Shown here piece after piece: positions 21,879 to 33,426 of a stretch of DNA of 64,000 nt. The notes under the pieces were generated by a model. The model worked only from the letters and a program-made list of their open reading frames with translations, searched no databases and was not told the origin of the DNA. Within the stretch, counting starts at the first letter, position 1. Every line of letters starts with the position of its first letter. Made by a program: the position numbers and the translations under genes. Origin of the DNA: Palaemon carinicauda. Its lineage: Eukaryota > Arthropoda > Malacostraca > Decapoda > Palaemonidae. The DNA lies in assembly GCF_036898095.1 (NCBI RefSeq), contig NC_090767.1, forward strand, positions 25,008,570 to 25,072,569. Reading direction: 5' to 3'.

Positions 21879-22777
21879 CCGCAAAGAAGAGGTTTGGGAT
21901 CTCGAAGAAAAGTCTGGACTTTCTAGAGGAATACAAGACCGAATCCACAAGACGGCAATACGAATCATCCTGGAGGAAATGGGTCTCCTTCGTCAAGACA
22001 AAAAATCCTAAAGAAATCACGATTGATTTCTGCATGTCCTTCTTTATTCACCTTCATGGACAGGGATTAGCAGCCAATACGATTTCAACCTGCAAATCAG
22101 CCTTGACCAGACCAATCCTATATGCTTTCCAAATTGATCTGTCCAGCGACATCTTCAACAAACTACCGAAAGCATGTGCTCACCTACGGCCAGCACCCCC
22201 ACCGAAACCGATCTCCTGGTCACTAGACAAGGTGCTCCATTTCGCCTCCAACTTGGATAATGATTCATGCCCTCTCAAGGATCTGACTCAGAAAGTTATA
22301 TTTCTCTTTGCTCTTGCTTCGGGAGCTCGAGTCAGCGAAATAGTGGCATTATCAAGAGAAGACGGACACATCCTGTTTACCGATACAGGAGACGTTACCC
22401 TCTCCCCTGATCCGACGTTTCTCGCCAAAAATGAATTACCCACCAAAAGATGGGGCCCCTGGAGAATATGCCCCCTGAAGGAAGATGCCTCTCTATGCCC
22501 AGTAGAGAGCCTCAAGGTCTATCTTCGCAGAACTTCGAACTTTGGTGGAGGCCAACTCTTCAAAGGAGAAACATCGGGCAGCGACCTGTCACTGAAACAA
22601 TTAAGAGCGAAAATCACCTACTTCATTCGCAGAGCAGATCCTGACAGTACACCCGCTGGTCATGATCCTAGGAAAGTTGCATCATCTCTGAATTTCTTTC
22701 AGAGTATGGACTTTGAAAGCCTTAAGAACTTCACAGGCTGGAAGTCCTCGCGCGTTTTCTTTAAACATTATGCTTAA
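21623..22777 (+). CDS. A1 tyrosine recombinase, C-terminally clipped
   Basis: An ATG at 21623 in the overlapping frame gives a 384-residue protein. Its first ~85 residues share DNA with the end of the RT ORF. A core-binding domain (RRQYESSWRKW) precedes the catalytic domain: ALASGARVSEI (first Arg), GHDPRKVAS (His and second Arg) and FFKHYA (Tyr). All catalytic residues are present. A TAA at 22775-22777 follows one codon after the Tyr, whereas A2 reads on for about 23 residues. It may still be active if the tail is dispensable. Confidence 0.82.
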   Translation: MVQDLPVPSHQPSVESPLQTENLQRDSGPSGSQVAPEQLVPPGPGAAAQADPSPGPSSLPTSTEVDCLRFIIENQGPSSHDFLSLAAKKRFGISKKSLDFLEEYKTESTRRQYESSWRKWVSFVKTKNPKEITIDFCMSFFIHLHGQGLAANTISTCKSALTRPILYAFQIDLSSDIFNKLPKACAHLRPAPPPKPISWSLDKVLHFASNLDNDSCPLKDLTQKVIFLFALASGARVSEIVALSREDGHILFTDTGDVTLSPDPTFLAKNELPTKRWGPWRICPLKEDASLCPVESLKVYLRRTSNFGGGQLFKGETSGSDLSLKQLRAKITYFIRRADPDSTPAGHDPRKVASSLNFFQSMDFESLKNFTGWKSSRVFFKHYA

Positions 22778-23659
22778 CAAGTGCACGAAGTCAAACATTT
22801 TGTGGTAGCTGCAGGTAGTGTTATGAAACCTGCACCTAACTCTGCGTAGAACAGTGAGTTACTTGGGACTCTAACTCTTCGGGTGCCTGTGTTGACCCTC
22901 GAGCGATACATAGTGATGTTGAAAACACTTAGTGCTTTTATATAACTGTTCTTATCCCAGGTGAAATGTCATAGTTGTTACACAAGTGCCGCATGCCCTG
23001 AGCATGATGTGTTTTATTCAAAGACTTGCGTTCCTCGAGAACGAGTACCTACTAATAAACTTGAAATTCCTTTTCAGATTCAAGAGCAAGTCTTTATTAC
23101 TATGTACATTTTAATTACTGTAAATGAACTTTACTTATTGCTGTAATTTATTTAATTTCTGCATTTGTGAAATAAAATTTCTATTTTATTATCTGTGCGT
23201 CTCAATCAGCTCCTACTTACTATGAAATACATGCCTGTCATAGTTTTATTATCCCCTTTTTCCTTACGGTTATGGAGAAATTAAGATACTAACTCTTAAT
23301 TTATATTCACTCTGATTATGTAATGTTCCAATACGAATACTTACTCTTCATACCCTGGAGATGATTCATCTTTCTCAACATACAGTGCCCAACCACCACT
23401 GGTCTGCTTTTTAGAATGTTCCTATACAAATACCAAACATTCAGCTTCATCTCCAAGTTCTTCAAGTTCTTCTATCAGGATGAATAGCCCTTCAATACCA
23501 CTTTGACGTCAGCATGGCCCGTGGGAACTTCACTGCCAAGGGGGGCAGGATGCTTCTTCCCTACGGTTCTTTACCAAGATTACTATGCTAATTTGTCAAT
23601 GCCTTGGCACTTACTATTAGGGGAAAATCTACCACGATACATTGATTCTCTGGTATTCT
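22778..23659 (+). other. A1 3' region with poly(A) signal
   Basis: A non-coding stretch between YR and ICR. AATAAA at 23171-23176 is conserved in A2 (49945-49950) and A3 (minus strand, 54385-54390), consistent with an internal polyadenylation site upstream of the ICR. No frames are conserved. Confidence 0.5.
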
Positions 23660-23753
23660 TCCATCAGGACGCCATGGCTTGAGCCCAAAAAACGGATTTT
23701 GAGTGAAGCGAAAAATCTATTTTTGGGTGAGATAGCCATGGCGTCCTGATGGA
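23660..23753. repeat. A1 internal complementary region (ICR)
   Basis: It reads tccatcaggacgccatggct-tgagccc, six A, then cggattttgagtgaagcg through to gccatggcgtcctgatgga. This is the left end reversed joined directly to the right end reversed. It thus duplicates the head-to-tail circle junction, including a six-T core. Confidence 0.9.
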
Positions 23754-23830
23754 CCCTCCCTGCTACTTCGTCCAGTTTTAGGTCCCACCCTGCTCTGCTG
23801 TATCATGGTGATGGGCAAGCAACTGGCTTC

Positions 23831-24219
23831 AGGATAAAGACGGACGTGACGTCATTTAAGCAATGGCGCCCGTTTGTTTACGTCTCGAGTATCAGTAGTA
23901 GCCACGAATGAGATTAGCTATGGAACGGCTCCCAGCTATTCTCAACCCTTACACACCGAAGCATTAACTCTGTTCGGGGTGTAGATAGCTATGTGGCGCG
24001 TTTATACATGCGTCCCCTGTTGATATACGATGTCTTAAAAGGGAAACCTTTAGGATACTCGCTCCAGAAGTTAGAATTCTGTGATAACCTGTGGTTAAAT
24101 TCTCTGGGAATATCTTAGTAGTTATTTACCCAAGGAAGCTACCAAAAAGGAACCTTCCATCAGGACGCCATGGCTATCTCACCCAAAAATAGATTTTTCG
24201 CTTCGCTCAAAATCCGTTT
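23831..24219. repeat. A1 right inverted terminal repeat
   Basis: The reverse complement of 15450-15795, plus a ~45-bp extension (ctatctcacccaaaaataga ... aaatccgttt) unique to the right end. That extension is represented in the ICR. Confidence 0.9.
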
Positions 24220-24432
24220 TCTATTATGCTATAGGCCCACTGTATTCCTATTGTTGAATGTACCTCAAGTTCAGGAGATAGCCATGAACCAATTTTGAAA
24301 GACCAAAACAGGGATATTTAGTCTCGCCCATCTTGCAACACTGTCACTATGCCTTTTCATTTAGACTTGTTAATGGTTAAGGGAAATATTGTTTGCACAA
24401 AGATTACTCATCTTAAAATCGAATCAAAATAC

Positions 24433-24536
24433 TAATACACCTATCACTGTATCAGTCACAAATGTTGATAAATGAACTGTGGGCTTAAATGACTGCACAG
24501 ATATTGAAAAATAAAAAAATAAATCTCATTCCTAGA
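24433..24536 (+). repeat. Outer terminal repeat of palindrome, left
   Basis: taatacacctatcactgtat and the following ~80 bp match the reverse complement of 41075-41164 with scattered differences. Flanking sequences outside do not match, so these look like element boundaries. A TA dinucleotide flanks both sides. Confidence 0.7.
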
Positions 24537-24676
24537 TTTGCTTACAATGTGGAATAAAAAAAGAATGAAAGCAAATTAAAAACAATAAGAATGAAATTTT
24601 GGCAGCATGTTGCATCCGGAAGCAGGCCTGGTGGTTGGGCGATAAATTTTGTCAATTTTCAAGTTTTTGCCTTTTT

Positions 24677-24678
<2 letters not shown>

Positions 24679-24721
<43 letters not shown>

Positions 24722-24735
24722 TAATAATAATATTA

Positions 24736-24774
<39 letters not shown>
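24679..24774. repeat. (TAA)n/(ATT)n microsatellite
   Basis: A TAA run followed by an ATT run, itself a short palindrome, adjoins the dispersed repeat. Confidence 0.95.
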
Positions 24775-25050
24775 TGCTAAGCTACAGCCCTAGTTAGAAA
24801 AGCAGGATAAGTTATAAGCCCAAGAGCTCCAACAAGGAAAGCAACCCAGTGAGGATAGGAAAAAAGAATAAATAGAATATTTTAAGAACAGTAACAACAT
24901 TAAAATAAATATTTCCTATATAAACTATAAAAACTTTAACAAAACAAGATGAAGAGAACTCTAACCCACGACAGTAGAAGACCATGGTACAGAGGCTAAG
25001 GCACTACCCAAGACTAGAGAACAATAGTTTGATTTTCTTGGTCACAGGTG
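24775..25050 (+). repeat. Dispersed decapod-type repeat, left copy
   Basis: It starts gctaagctacagccctagtt and contains aagcccaagagctccaac, cccagtgagg and ccatggtacagaggctaagg. I associate this composition with a very common repeat in shrimp-like genomes. The inverted copy is at 40745-41020. Confidence 0.6.
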
Positions 25051-25084
25051 AAATATAACTTCTAGAACAATGTGTAGTTTTGAG

Positions 25085-27305
25085 CAGATTGAGGGGTCAA
25101 AAATGGGTAATTTTCACTTTTTTGACTTTTCTTGACTTGAATATATATCTGGTTGCCAGACATAGAAACAATTTTTGCGTCACATTGAGTTGGTATACAA
25201 TTTGATCCCCATACATAGTATAATCAGAATCATGAATAATATTGTATCTAACCCATTTCAAAATTCTGTGATAGAGGTGTAAAAACGGGTAATTTTCACT
25301 TTTCTGACTTTTCTCGACTGAAATACATATCTGGTTGCCAGACATAGAAACAATTTTTGCGTCACATTGAGTTGGTATAGAATTTGAGCCCTATACATAA
25401 TATAATCAGAATCATGAATAATATTGTATCTAACCCATTTCAGAATTCTGCGATAGAGGGGTAAAAATGGGTAATTTTCACTTTTTTTACTTTTCTCGAC
25501 TGAAATACATATAAGATTGCCAGACATAGAAACAATTTTTGCGTCACATTGAGTTGGTATACAATTTGATCCCCATACATAGTATAATCAGAATCATGAA
25601 TAATATTGTATCTAACCCATTTCAAAAATCTGCGATAGAGGGGTAAAAATGGGTAATTTTCACTTTTTTGACTTTTCTCGACTGAAATACATATCTGGTT
25701 GCCAGACATAGAAACAATTTTTGCGTCACATTCAGTTGGTATAGATTTTGATCCCCTTACATAGTATAATCAAAATCATGAATAATATTGTATCTAACCC
25801 ATTTCAGAATTCTGCGATAGAGGGGTAAAAATGGGTAATTTTAACTTTTTTGACTTCTCTCGACTGAAATACATATCTGGTTGCCAGACATAGAAACAAT
25901 TTTTGCGTCACATTCAGTTGGTATACAATTTGATCCCCTTACATAGTATAATCAAAATCATGAATAATATTGTATCTAACCCATTTCAGAATTCTGCGAT
26001 AGAGGAGTAAAAATGGGTAATTTTCACTTTTTTGACTTTTCTCGACTGAAATACATATCTGGTTGCCAGACATAGAAACAATTTTTGCGTCACATTGAGT
26101 TGGTATACAATTTGATCCCCATACATAGTATAATCAAAATCATGAATAATATTGTATCTAACCCATTTCAGAATTCTGTGATAGATGGGTAAAAACGGGT
26201 AATTTTCACTTTTTTGACTTTTCTCGACTGAAATACATATCTGGTTGCCAGACATAGAAACAATTTTTGCGTCACATTGAGTTGGTATACAATTTGAGCC
26301 CCATACATAATATAATCAGAATCATGAATAATATTGTATCTACTGTAACCCATTTCAGAATTCTGCGATAGAGGGGTAAAAATGGGTAATTTTCACTTTT
26401 CTGACTTTTCTCGACTGAAATACATATCTGGTTACCAGACATAGAAGCAATTTTTGCGTCACATTGAGTTGGTATAGAATTTGAGCCCCATACATAGTAT
26501 AATCAGAATCATGAATAATATTGTATCTAACCCATTTCAGAAATCTGCGATAGAGGGGTAAAAATGGGTAATTATCACTTTCTTTACTTTTCTCGACTGA
26601 AATACATATCTGGTTGCCAGACATAGAAACAATTTTTGCGTCACATTGAGTTGGTATACAATTTGATCCCCATACACAGTATAATCAAAATCATGAATAA
26701 TATTGTATCTAACCCATTTCAGAATTCTGTGATAGAGGGGTAAAAATGGGTAATTTACACTTTTTTGACTTTTCTCGACTGAAATACATATCTGGTTGCC
26801 AGACATAGAAACAATTTTTGTGTCACATTGAGTTGGTATACAATTTGATCCCCATACATAGTATAATCAAAATCATGAATAATATTGTATCTAACCCATT
26901 TCAAAATTCTGTGATAGAGGGGTAAAAATGGGTAATTTTAACTTTTTTGACTTTTCTCGACTGAAATACATATCTGGTTGCCAGACATAGAAACAATTTT
27001 TGCGTCACATTGAGTTGGTATACAATTTGAGCCCCATAAATAGTATAATTAGAACCATGAATAATATTGTATCTAACCCATTTCAGAATTCTGTGATAGA
27101 GGGGTAAAAACGGGTAATTTTCACTTTTTTGACTTTTCTCGACTGAAATATATATCTGGTTGCCAGACATAGAAACAATTTTTGTGTCACATTGAGTTGG
27201 TATAGAATTCGAGCCCCATACATAGTATAATAAGAATCATGAATAATATTGTATATACCCCATTTCAGAGTTCTTCAGATTAAGGGGTAAAAACTGGTAA
27301 TTTTC
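25085..27305 (-). repeat. 182-bp satellite array, left arm
   Basis: About 12 tandem monomers with a period of 182 bp, one with a 5-bp insertion near 26344. Landmarks per monomer on the minus strand are gtgaaaattacccattttta, gaaatgggttagatac, ccaactcaatgtgacgcaa and tctggcaaccagatatgt. The innermost monomer is a variant (aatctgaagaactctgaaat). Short open frames through it are by-products of low stop density. Confidence 0.95.
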
Positions 27306-27554
27306 ATTTGTTCCGTAACTGAAATACAAACCACGCTACTTACATAGGCTAATTACGCCAGCGTAGCCGAATGACAAGCCATTAGAATTTTAACGAGGGT
27401 TTACTACCCTACCGCTAGTTAGCAAGGGGTAGGGAAGGGTAGTTTGCTACCCCCCCCCCCCCTCCCTTACACACATTAGTGAGTGCTTCACTCTGCTTTT
27501 GGCTCGGGTGAATATCAGATGTGTCTCCTCTCACCCTCTCTTGACTGCCATTAA

Positions 27555-27581
27555 TCTGTTTTGCTTTCTCATTTTCTACAG
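27555..27581 (+). promoter_or_regulatory. Candidate 3' splice site before family C gag
   Basis: gctttctcattttctacag lies ~35 bp ahead of the gag ATG at 27615, the position used in C1. Confidence 0.4.
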
Positions 27582-27614
27582 TGGGTGTATGAAGTTTGCC
27601 TCTATCAATTAATA

Positions 27615-28451
27615 ATGCCTACGTGTCCTGGATTACCTGGCCGCCCTTGTGGGACCTTTATGTCGGCGGTCAACACTGATCCCCACACCTTGTGTCCTCA
27701 TTGTAGGGGCCAACGGTGTGATAGTGGTAATGTATGCGGTGAGTGTAGGGAGTGGTCTACCTCCCAGTGGGAGAGGTTTGTCCGGCACCGGAAGAAAAAG
27801 TCCAAAAGGGATATTTCTCCTTCAAAGGCTTCTTTGAAAAGAGAAAATTCCAAGGCTTCTTCTTCCATAGCCCATTCCTCCTCCGAAGCTCCCACTCGAG
27901 CGGTCTCTTCTGAGAGGCCGGCGAGTGGTAGCGTAGACCGTAGTTCTGTTGACCGATCCCGGGGTGCGGGAGAGGTAGTTGCCTCCCATAGCGAGGTAGC
28001 TGCCCCTCCTCCCCAGGAGAAGGATATTGATTTCTCTGTGAATAACAATGATTTGTTACAGCTTTGGGCTTCCTTAGGGCTTCAGGGTTCGCCCTCCAGG
28101 GAAGCCCTGTTTGACATGATCAAAATGGGAGCAGCTGTTAAGCAATCGCCGACGATAGCAGACATAGATCCTCTGTCTATCATGGACGTTGTTGTAGTGG
28201 AGGCCTCCGGTGTGTCTGATCAAACTCCTGCTCCTGTTGTTGCTGAGGTAGCTGAAGGCTTAGCTTCCCCCTCTGAACATCCTTCGAAGGGGGAACTTAG
28301 TCCTACGGTTTCTCCTGCTAGTGATTCTCCCCCTCGGGGGAGTTCACTTACAGAGACTCCTCTGCGGAGGCCTTACGATGGTCAGCTTGCTGATCTCACG
28401 ACCCCTATAGGGCATATAAGGCAGGAAGGCTCGTCCACCCCTTCGTCGTAG
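27615..28451 (+). CDS. Truncated family C gag N-terminus, left arm
   Basis: ATG at 27615 gives an open 278-residue frame ending at the fold-back junction. It holds the Cys/His cluster (CPGLPGRPC ... LCPHCRGQRC ... CGEC) that is intact here but stop-damaged in C1, followed by a Ser-rich acidic linker and a helix (NNNDLLQLWASLGLQ). The C-terminal half of gag is missing because the element inverts at 28450. It is the best-preserved family C zinc cluster in the window. Confidence 0.7.
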   Translation: MPTCPGLPGRPCGTFMSAVNTDPHTLCPHCRGQRCDSGNVCGECREWSTSQWERFVRHRKKKSKRDISPSKASLKRENSKASSSIAHSSSEAPTRAVSSERPASGSVDRSSVDRSRGAGEVVASHSEVAAPPPQEKDIDFSVNNNDLLQLWASLGLQGSPSREALFDMIKMGAAVKQSPTIADIDPLSIMDVVVVEASGVSDQTPAPVVAEVAEGLASPSEHPSKGELSPTVSPASDSPPRGSSLTETPLRRPYDGQLADLTTPIGHIRQEGSSTPSS

Positions 28452-28459
28452 AGGAGTTA

Positions 28460-30938
28460 GGAAGAGGTGGAGTTTCCCCCATTGATGCGATGGGGAACGG
28501 ACCGACTCGTCCGACTCCCCTGAGGATGGGAAATCCTCATCTGCAGGGGAGGGAAAGAAAGTCTGGGGGGGGGGGGAAGGAGCCTTGCGCAAGGATTTGT
28601 GAGGAAACAGTTTAGCCCTAGGAGAAGTCACCACGGAGGGGACTCCTCTCTTCCTTTTCAGGGGAGAGGAAGCCGCCACTGATTTGTGACCTAGATCAGT
28701 GAACACAGGCTTCATAGCCTGCTTAAGAGCTCTGACTATGGTCCCAAACCAGGGCTGCTGGCTGACAGTCGCTCTGTCAGACACTTCCTCTGGAGGGAAG
28801 GGGATCGTTCAATCCCTTGGAGGAGTCGACAAACGAGGGTTCGCCTGAAACGAAGCTGAAACGAAAGAGTCCTTAGACCTGTCCGGAAACCTCCCCTCCT
28901 CCGGCGAGCGCGCTGTTCTGAGCTTGCGGGGAGGGGAACGAGACAATGACCTGTCCGCCTGAAGCTCGGTAAAATCTCGTGCTGTGATCGCGCTGGCGAT
29001 TGGGGCGCAAATTGCCCTGGTGGTCGCGCGATGAGCCCTGGCCTGGGTGGCGCGCGGAAGGATCGTGCGCAGCAGGAATTTCGCGCGCACGCGAGGTTGA
29101 TGGAGCACTGGACGAGGGCGCGATTGTGCAGCCTCGTGGTAGCGCGAGGGTGAGTTTGCGCATTGGGGTGCAGGTGAGCGCTGCGCAGGTTGAGCAGGCA
29201 TCTTCCCCTGAAGAGATCGTGGGCGCGCAGGAGATCGTGGCCGCGCATGGCGCGCATCAGGGTGAGGGCGCACAGGTGTGCTCTGCTGCGATGGGTGCGC
29301 AGGGCGCGCAACAGTTTTCGGGCACACAGGTGTGCGCTGTTGAGTTGAGCGCGCATCGCGGGCAACGCGCGTACAGGATTGCGCAGTCTGGATGGAGAGT
29401 CCAGGGGTACCTGTGAGCGCCTGTGCGCTAACTTAGGAACCTCCTGGACTGCGCGCTGGATTGTAGAAGCGCGCTGTATCAGGAACAACTGTGCAAGGGC
29501 CCGCTTCGCGCTTAACTCCAGAAGAGCGCTGAGGATCTAGAGGTACCTGTGAGCGCCTGTGCACTAACCTAGGTGCCTCTTGGACTGCGCGTGATGAAAC
29601 AGGAACCAGTGAGCACGTGTGGGCAGGTGAGTGCTGGCGCACTATATCAGGAACTGCTGGTAGGCGCTGGCGCGCAGGGGAACCCTGGCGGAGAACAGGA
29701 ACAGGTGCGCGCACGCGCGAGGTGAGCACTGTGGCGCTAAGTCGGGAACAGCAGCAGCGTGATGGTGCACAAGGTAAACCTGGCGCTTAAGGAATTTAGG
29801 CGCAGTTTTGCGCTCAAGTCCCTTGTGACCCGAAGGGATCGGTGCCTGCGCAATGACAGGTTTCGAAGGCGCGTAATGTGCGTCAGCATCCTTGAAGGGT
29901 GACGGCAGGTCAGCAGGTCTGGAGGGAGAGAGGTCACAGGATCCCGAAAGACGACCTTCCTCCGAAGGGGATCGCGAACGATCTCCGGAGAGGTCTACGG
30001 TGGTAGCTGGCAGGAACGGTGAACGGTGAGTCTCCTCCGCAGAGGACTGCGGGAATGACGAGCTGAAGAGGCGCCTCCTAACTCCCTTGTGAGGAGAAGG
30101 AAGGCCTCTACGGCGAAGGGGAGGATGAACCTTCCGCCTTATACGCCCTCTAGGGGTCGTGGGATAAGCAAGCAGACCATCGTAAGGCCTCCGCAGAGGA
30201 GTCTTTGTAAGTAAACTCCCCTGAGGGGGAGAATCACTAGCAGGAGAAACCGTAGGACTAAGTTCCCCCTTCGAAGGATGTTCAGAGGGGGAAGCTAAGC
30301 CTTCAGCTACCTCAACAACAACAGGAGCAGGAGTTTGATCAGACACACCGGAGGCCTCCGCTACAACAACGTCCATGATAGACAGAGGATCTATGTCTGC
30401 TATCGTCGGCGATTGCTTAACAGCTGCTCCCATTTTGATCATGTCAAACAGGGCTTCCTTGGAGGGCGAATCCTGAAGCCCCAAGGGAGCCCAAAGCTGT
30501 AACAAATCATTGTTATTCACAGAGAAATCAATATCTTCCTCCTGGGGAGGAGGGGCAGCTGCCTCGCTATGGGAGGCAACTACCTCTCCCGCACCCCGGG
30601 ATCGGTCAACAGAACTACGGTCTACGCTACCACTCGACGGCCTCTCGGAAGAGACCTATCGAGTGGGAGCTTCGGAGGAGGAATGGGCTACTGAAGAAGA
30701 AGCCTTGGAATTTTCTCTTTTCAAAGAAGCCTTTGAAGGAGAAATATCCCTTTTGGACTTTCTTCCGGCGGCAGGCAAACCTCTCCCACTGGGAGGTAGA
30801 CCACTCCCTACACTCACCGCATACATTACCACTATCACACCGTTGGCCCCTACAATGACACAAGGTGTGGGGATCAGTGTTGACCGCTGACATAAAGGTC
30901 CCACAAGGGCGGCCAGGTAATCCAGGACACGTAGGCAT
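28460..30938 (-). pseudogene. Family C gag, right arm, frameshifted
   Basis: From the ATG at 30938 the same zinc cluster is read but lacks one codon (LCHCRG instead of LCPHCRG). It then shifts frame after the ERFA segment near 30770. The acidic/Ser region resumes at 30520, and the GCGC-repeat low-complexity region and KPVFTDLGHK segment follow at 28780-28600. The gene stops at the inversion joint, which corresponds to about 9745 in C1. Confidence 0.7.
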
Positions 30939-31240
30939 TATTAATTGATAGAGGCAAACTTCATACACACACTGTAGAAAAAGAGAAAGCAAAACAGATT
31001 AATGGCACTCAAGAGAGGGTGAGAACAGACACGTCTGATCTTCACCCGAGCCAAAAGCAAAGTGAAGCACTCACTAGTGTGTGTGAGGGGGGGGGGGGTA
31101 GCAAGCTACCCTTCCCTTCCCCCTGCTAACTAGCGGTGGGGTAGTAAACCCTCGTTAAAATTCTGATGGCTCGTCATTCAGCTACGCCGAAGTAATTACC
31201 TTATGTAAATAGCGTGGTTTGTATTTCAGTTACGAAACAA

Positions 31241-33426
31241 GTGAAAATTACCCGTTTTTACCCCTCAATCTGAAGAACTATGAAATGGGGTATATAAAAT
31301 ATTATTTATGATTCTGATTATACTATGTATGGGGTTCAAATTCTATACCCACTCAATGTGTTGCAAAAATTATTTCTATGTCTGGCAACCAGATATGTAT
31401 TTCAGTCGAGAAAAGTCAAAAATGTGAAAATTACCCATTTTTACCCCTCAATCTGCAAAATTCTGAAATGGGTCAGATACAATATTATTCATGATACTGA
31501 TTATACTATGTATGGGGATCAAATTCTATACCAACTCAATGTGACGCAAAAATTGTTTCGATGTCTGGCAACCAGATATGTATTTCAGTCGAGAGAAAGT
31601 AAAAAAAGTGAAAATTACCCATTTTTACCCCTCTATCGCAGAATTCTGAAATGGGTTAGATACAATATTATTCATGATACTGATTATACTATGTATGGGG
31701 ATCAAATTCTATACCAACTCAATGTGACGCAAAAATCGTTTTGATGTCTGGCAACCAGATATGTATTTCAGTCGAGAAAAGTAAAAAAAGTGAAAATTAC
31801 CCATTTTTACCCCTCTATCGCAGAATTCTGAAATGGGTTAGATACAATATTATTCATGATACTGATTATACTATGTATGGGGATCAAATTCTATACCAAC
31901 TCAATGTGACGCAAAAATCGTTTTGATGTCTGGCAACCAGATATGTATTTCAGTCGAGAAATGTCAAAAAAGTGAAAATTACCCATTTTTACCCCTCTAT
32001 CGCCGAATTCTGAAATGGGTTAGATACAATATTATTCATGATACTGATTATACTATGTATGGGGATCAAATTGTATACCAACTCAATGTGACGCAAAAAT
32101 TGTTTCTATGTCTGGCAACCAGATATGTATTTCAGTCGAGAAAAGTCAAAAACGTGAAAATTACCCATTTTTACCCCTTTATCGCAGAATTCTGAAATGG
32201 GTTAGATACAATATTATTCATGATTCTGATTATATTATGTATGCGGCTCAAATTCTATACCAACTCAATGTGACACAAAAATTGTTTCTATGTCTGGCAA
32301 CCAGCTATGTATTTCAGTCGAGAAAAGTAAAAAAAGTGAAATTTACGCCATTTTTACCCCTCTATCGCAGATTTCTGAAATGGGTTAGATACAATATTAT
32401 TCATGATCCTGATTATACCATGTATGGGGATCAAATTCTATACCAACTCAATGTGACGCAAAAATTGTTTCTATGTCTGGCAACCAGATATGTATTTCAG
32501 TCGAGAAAAGTAAAAAAAGTGAAAATTACCCATTTTTACCCCTCTATCGCAGAATTCTGAAATGGGTTAGATACAATATTATTCATGATTTTGATTATAC
32601 TATGTATGGGGATCAAATTGTATACCAACTCAATGTGACGCAAAAATTGTTTCTATGTCTGGCACCCAGATATGTATTTCAGTCGAGAAAAGTCAAAAAC
32701 GTGAAAATTACCCATTTTTACTCCTCTATCGCAGAATTCTAAAATGGGTTAGATACAATATTATTCATGATTCTGATTATACTATGTATGAGGCTCAAAT
32801 TCTATACCAACTCAATGTGACGCAAAAATTGTTTCTATGTCTGGCAACCAGATATGTACTTCAGTCGAGAAAAGTAAAAAACGTGAAAATTACCCATTTT
32901 TACCCCTCTATCGCAGAATTTTGAAATGGGTTGATACAATATTATTCATGATTCTGATTATACTATGTATGGGGATCAAATTGTATACCAACTCAATGTG
33001 ACGCAAAAATTGTTTATGTCTGGCAACCAGATATGTATTTCAGTCGAGAAAAGTCAAAAACGTGAAAATTACCCATTTTCACCCCTCTATCGCAGAATTC
33101 TGAAATGGGTTAGATACAATATTATTCATGATTCTGATTATACCATGTATGGGGATCAAATTGTATACCAACTCAATGTGACGCAAAAATTGTTTCTATG
33201 TCTGGCAACCAGATATGTATTTCAGTCGAGAAAAGTAAAAAAAAGTGAAAATTACCCGTTTTTACCCCTCTATCGCAGATTTCTGAAATGGGTTAGATAC
33301 AATATTATTCATGATTTTGATTATACTATGTATGGGGATCAAATTGTATACCAACTCAATGTGACGCAAAAATTGTTTCTATGTCTGGCAACCAGATATG
33401 TATTTCAGTCGAGAAAAGTAAAAAAA
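31241..33426 (+). repeat. 182-bp satellite array, right arm inner part
   Basis: Twelve monomers in the polarity opposite to the left arm. The first monomer carries the same variant (aatctgaagaactatgaaat) as the innermost monomer on the left. The array is cut at an A7 run by the family B element. Confidence 0.95.

Larger units (their letters stand above)
15439..24219 (+). mobile_element. Family A1: DIRS-type YR retrotransposon, near full length
   Basis: An 8.78-kb element: left ITR (15439-15795), ~2.3-kb leader, gag, RT-RNase H-methyltransferase-like ORF, overlapping YR ORF, 3' region, ICR and right ITR. The two ITRs look identical over the ~330 bp I compared, which suggests a recent insertion. 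Despite this, pol holds three single-base indels relative to A2 and A3, gag lacks its ATG and YR ends early. The element sits at a T run, as do the other family A copies, with no obvious target duplication. Confidence 0.92.
27306..31240 (-). mobile_element. Family C fold-back derivative (gag only)
   Basis: Both ends are family C 5' termini in inverted orientation. On the minus strand, 31240 to about 28460 is a family C 5' end plus gag. At 28450-28460 it joins an inverted second copy of the first ~1.15 kb (27306-28450). RT, RNase H, YR and ICR are absent. The product is a 3.9-kb snap-back molecule with arms of 1.15 kb, well beyond the ~210-bp ITR of the complete C1 element. Confidence 0.8.

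Noticed and set aside
15439..24219. Ty3/gypsy or other LTR retrotransposon
   Set aside because: Termini are inverted, not direct. An ICR and a tyrosine recombinase are present, and integrase and protease are absent.
15439..24219. PAT- or Ngaro-type YR element
   Set aside because: Those have split direct repeats. Here the ends are inverted with a junction-type ICR, which is the DIRS arrangement.
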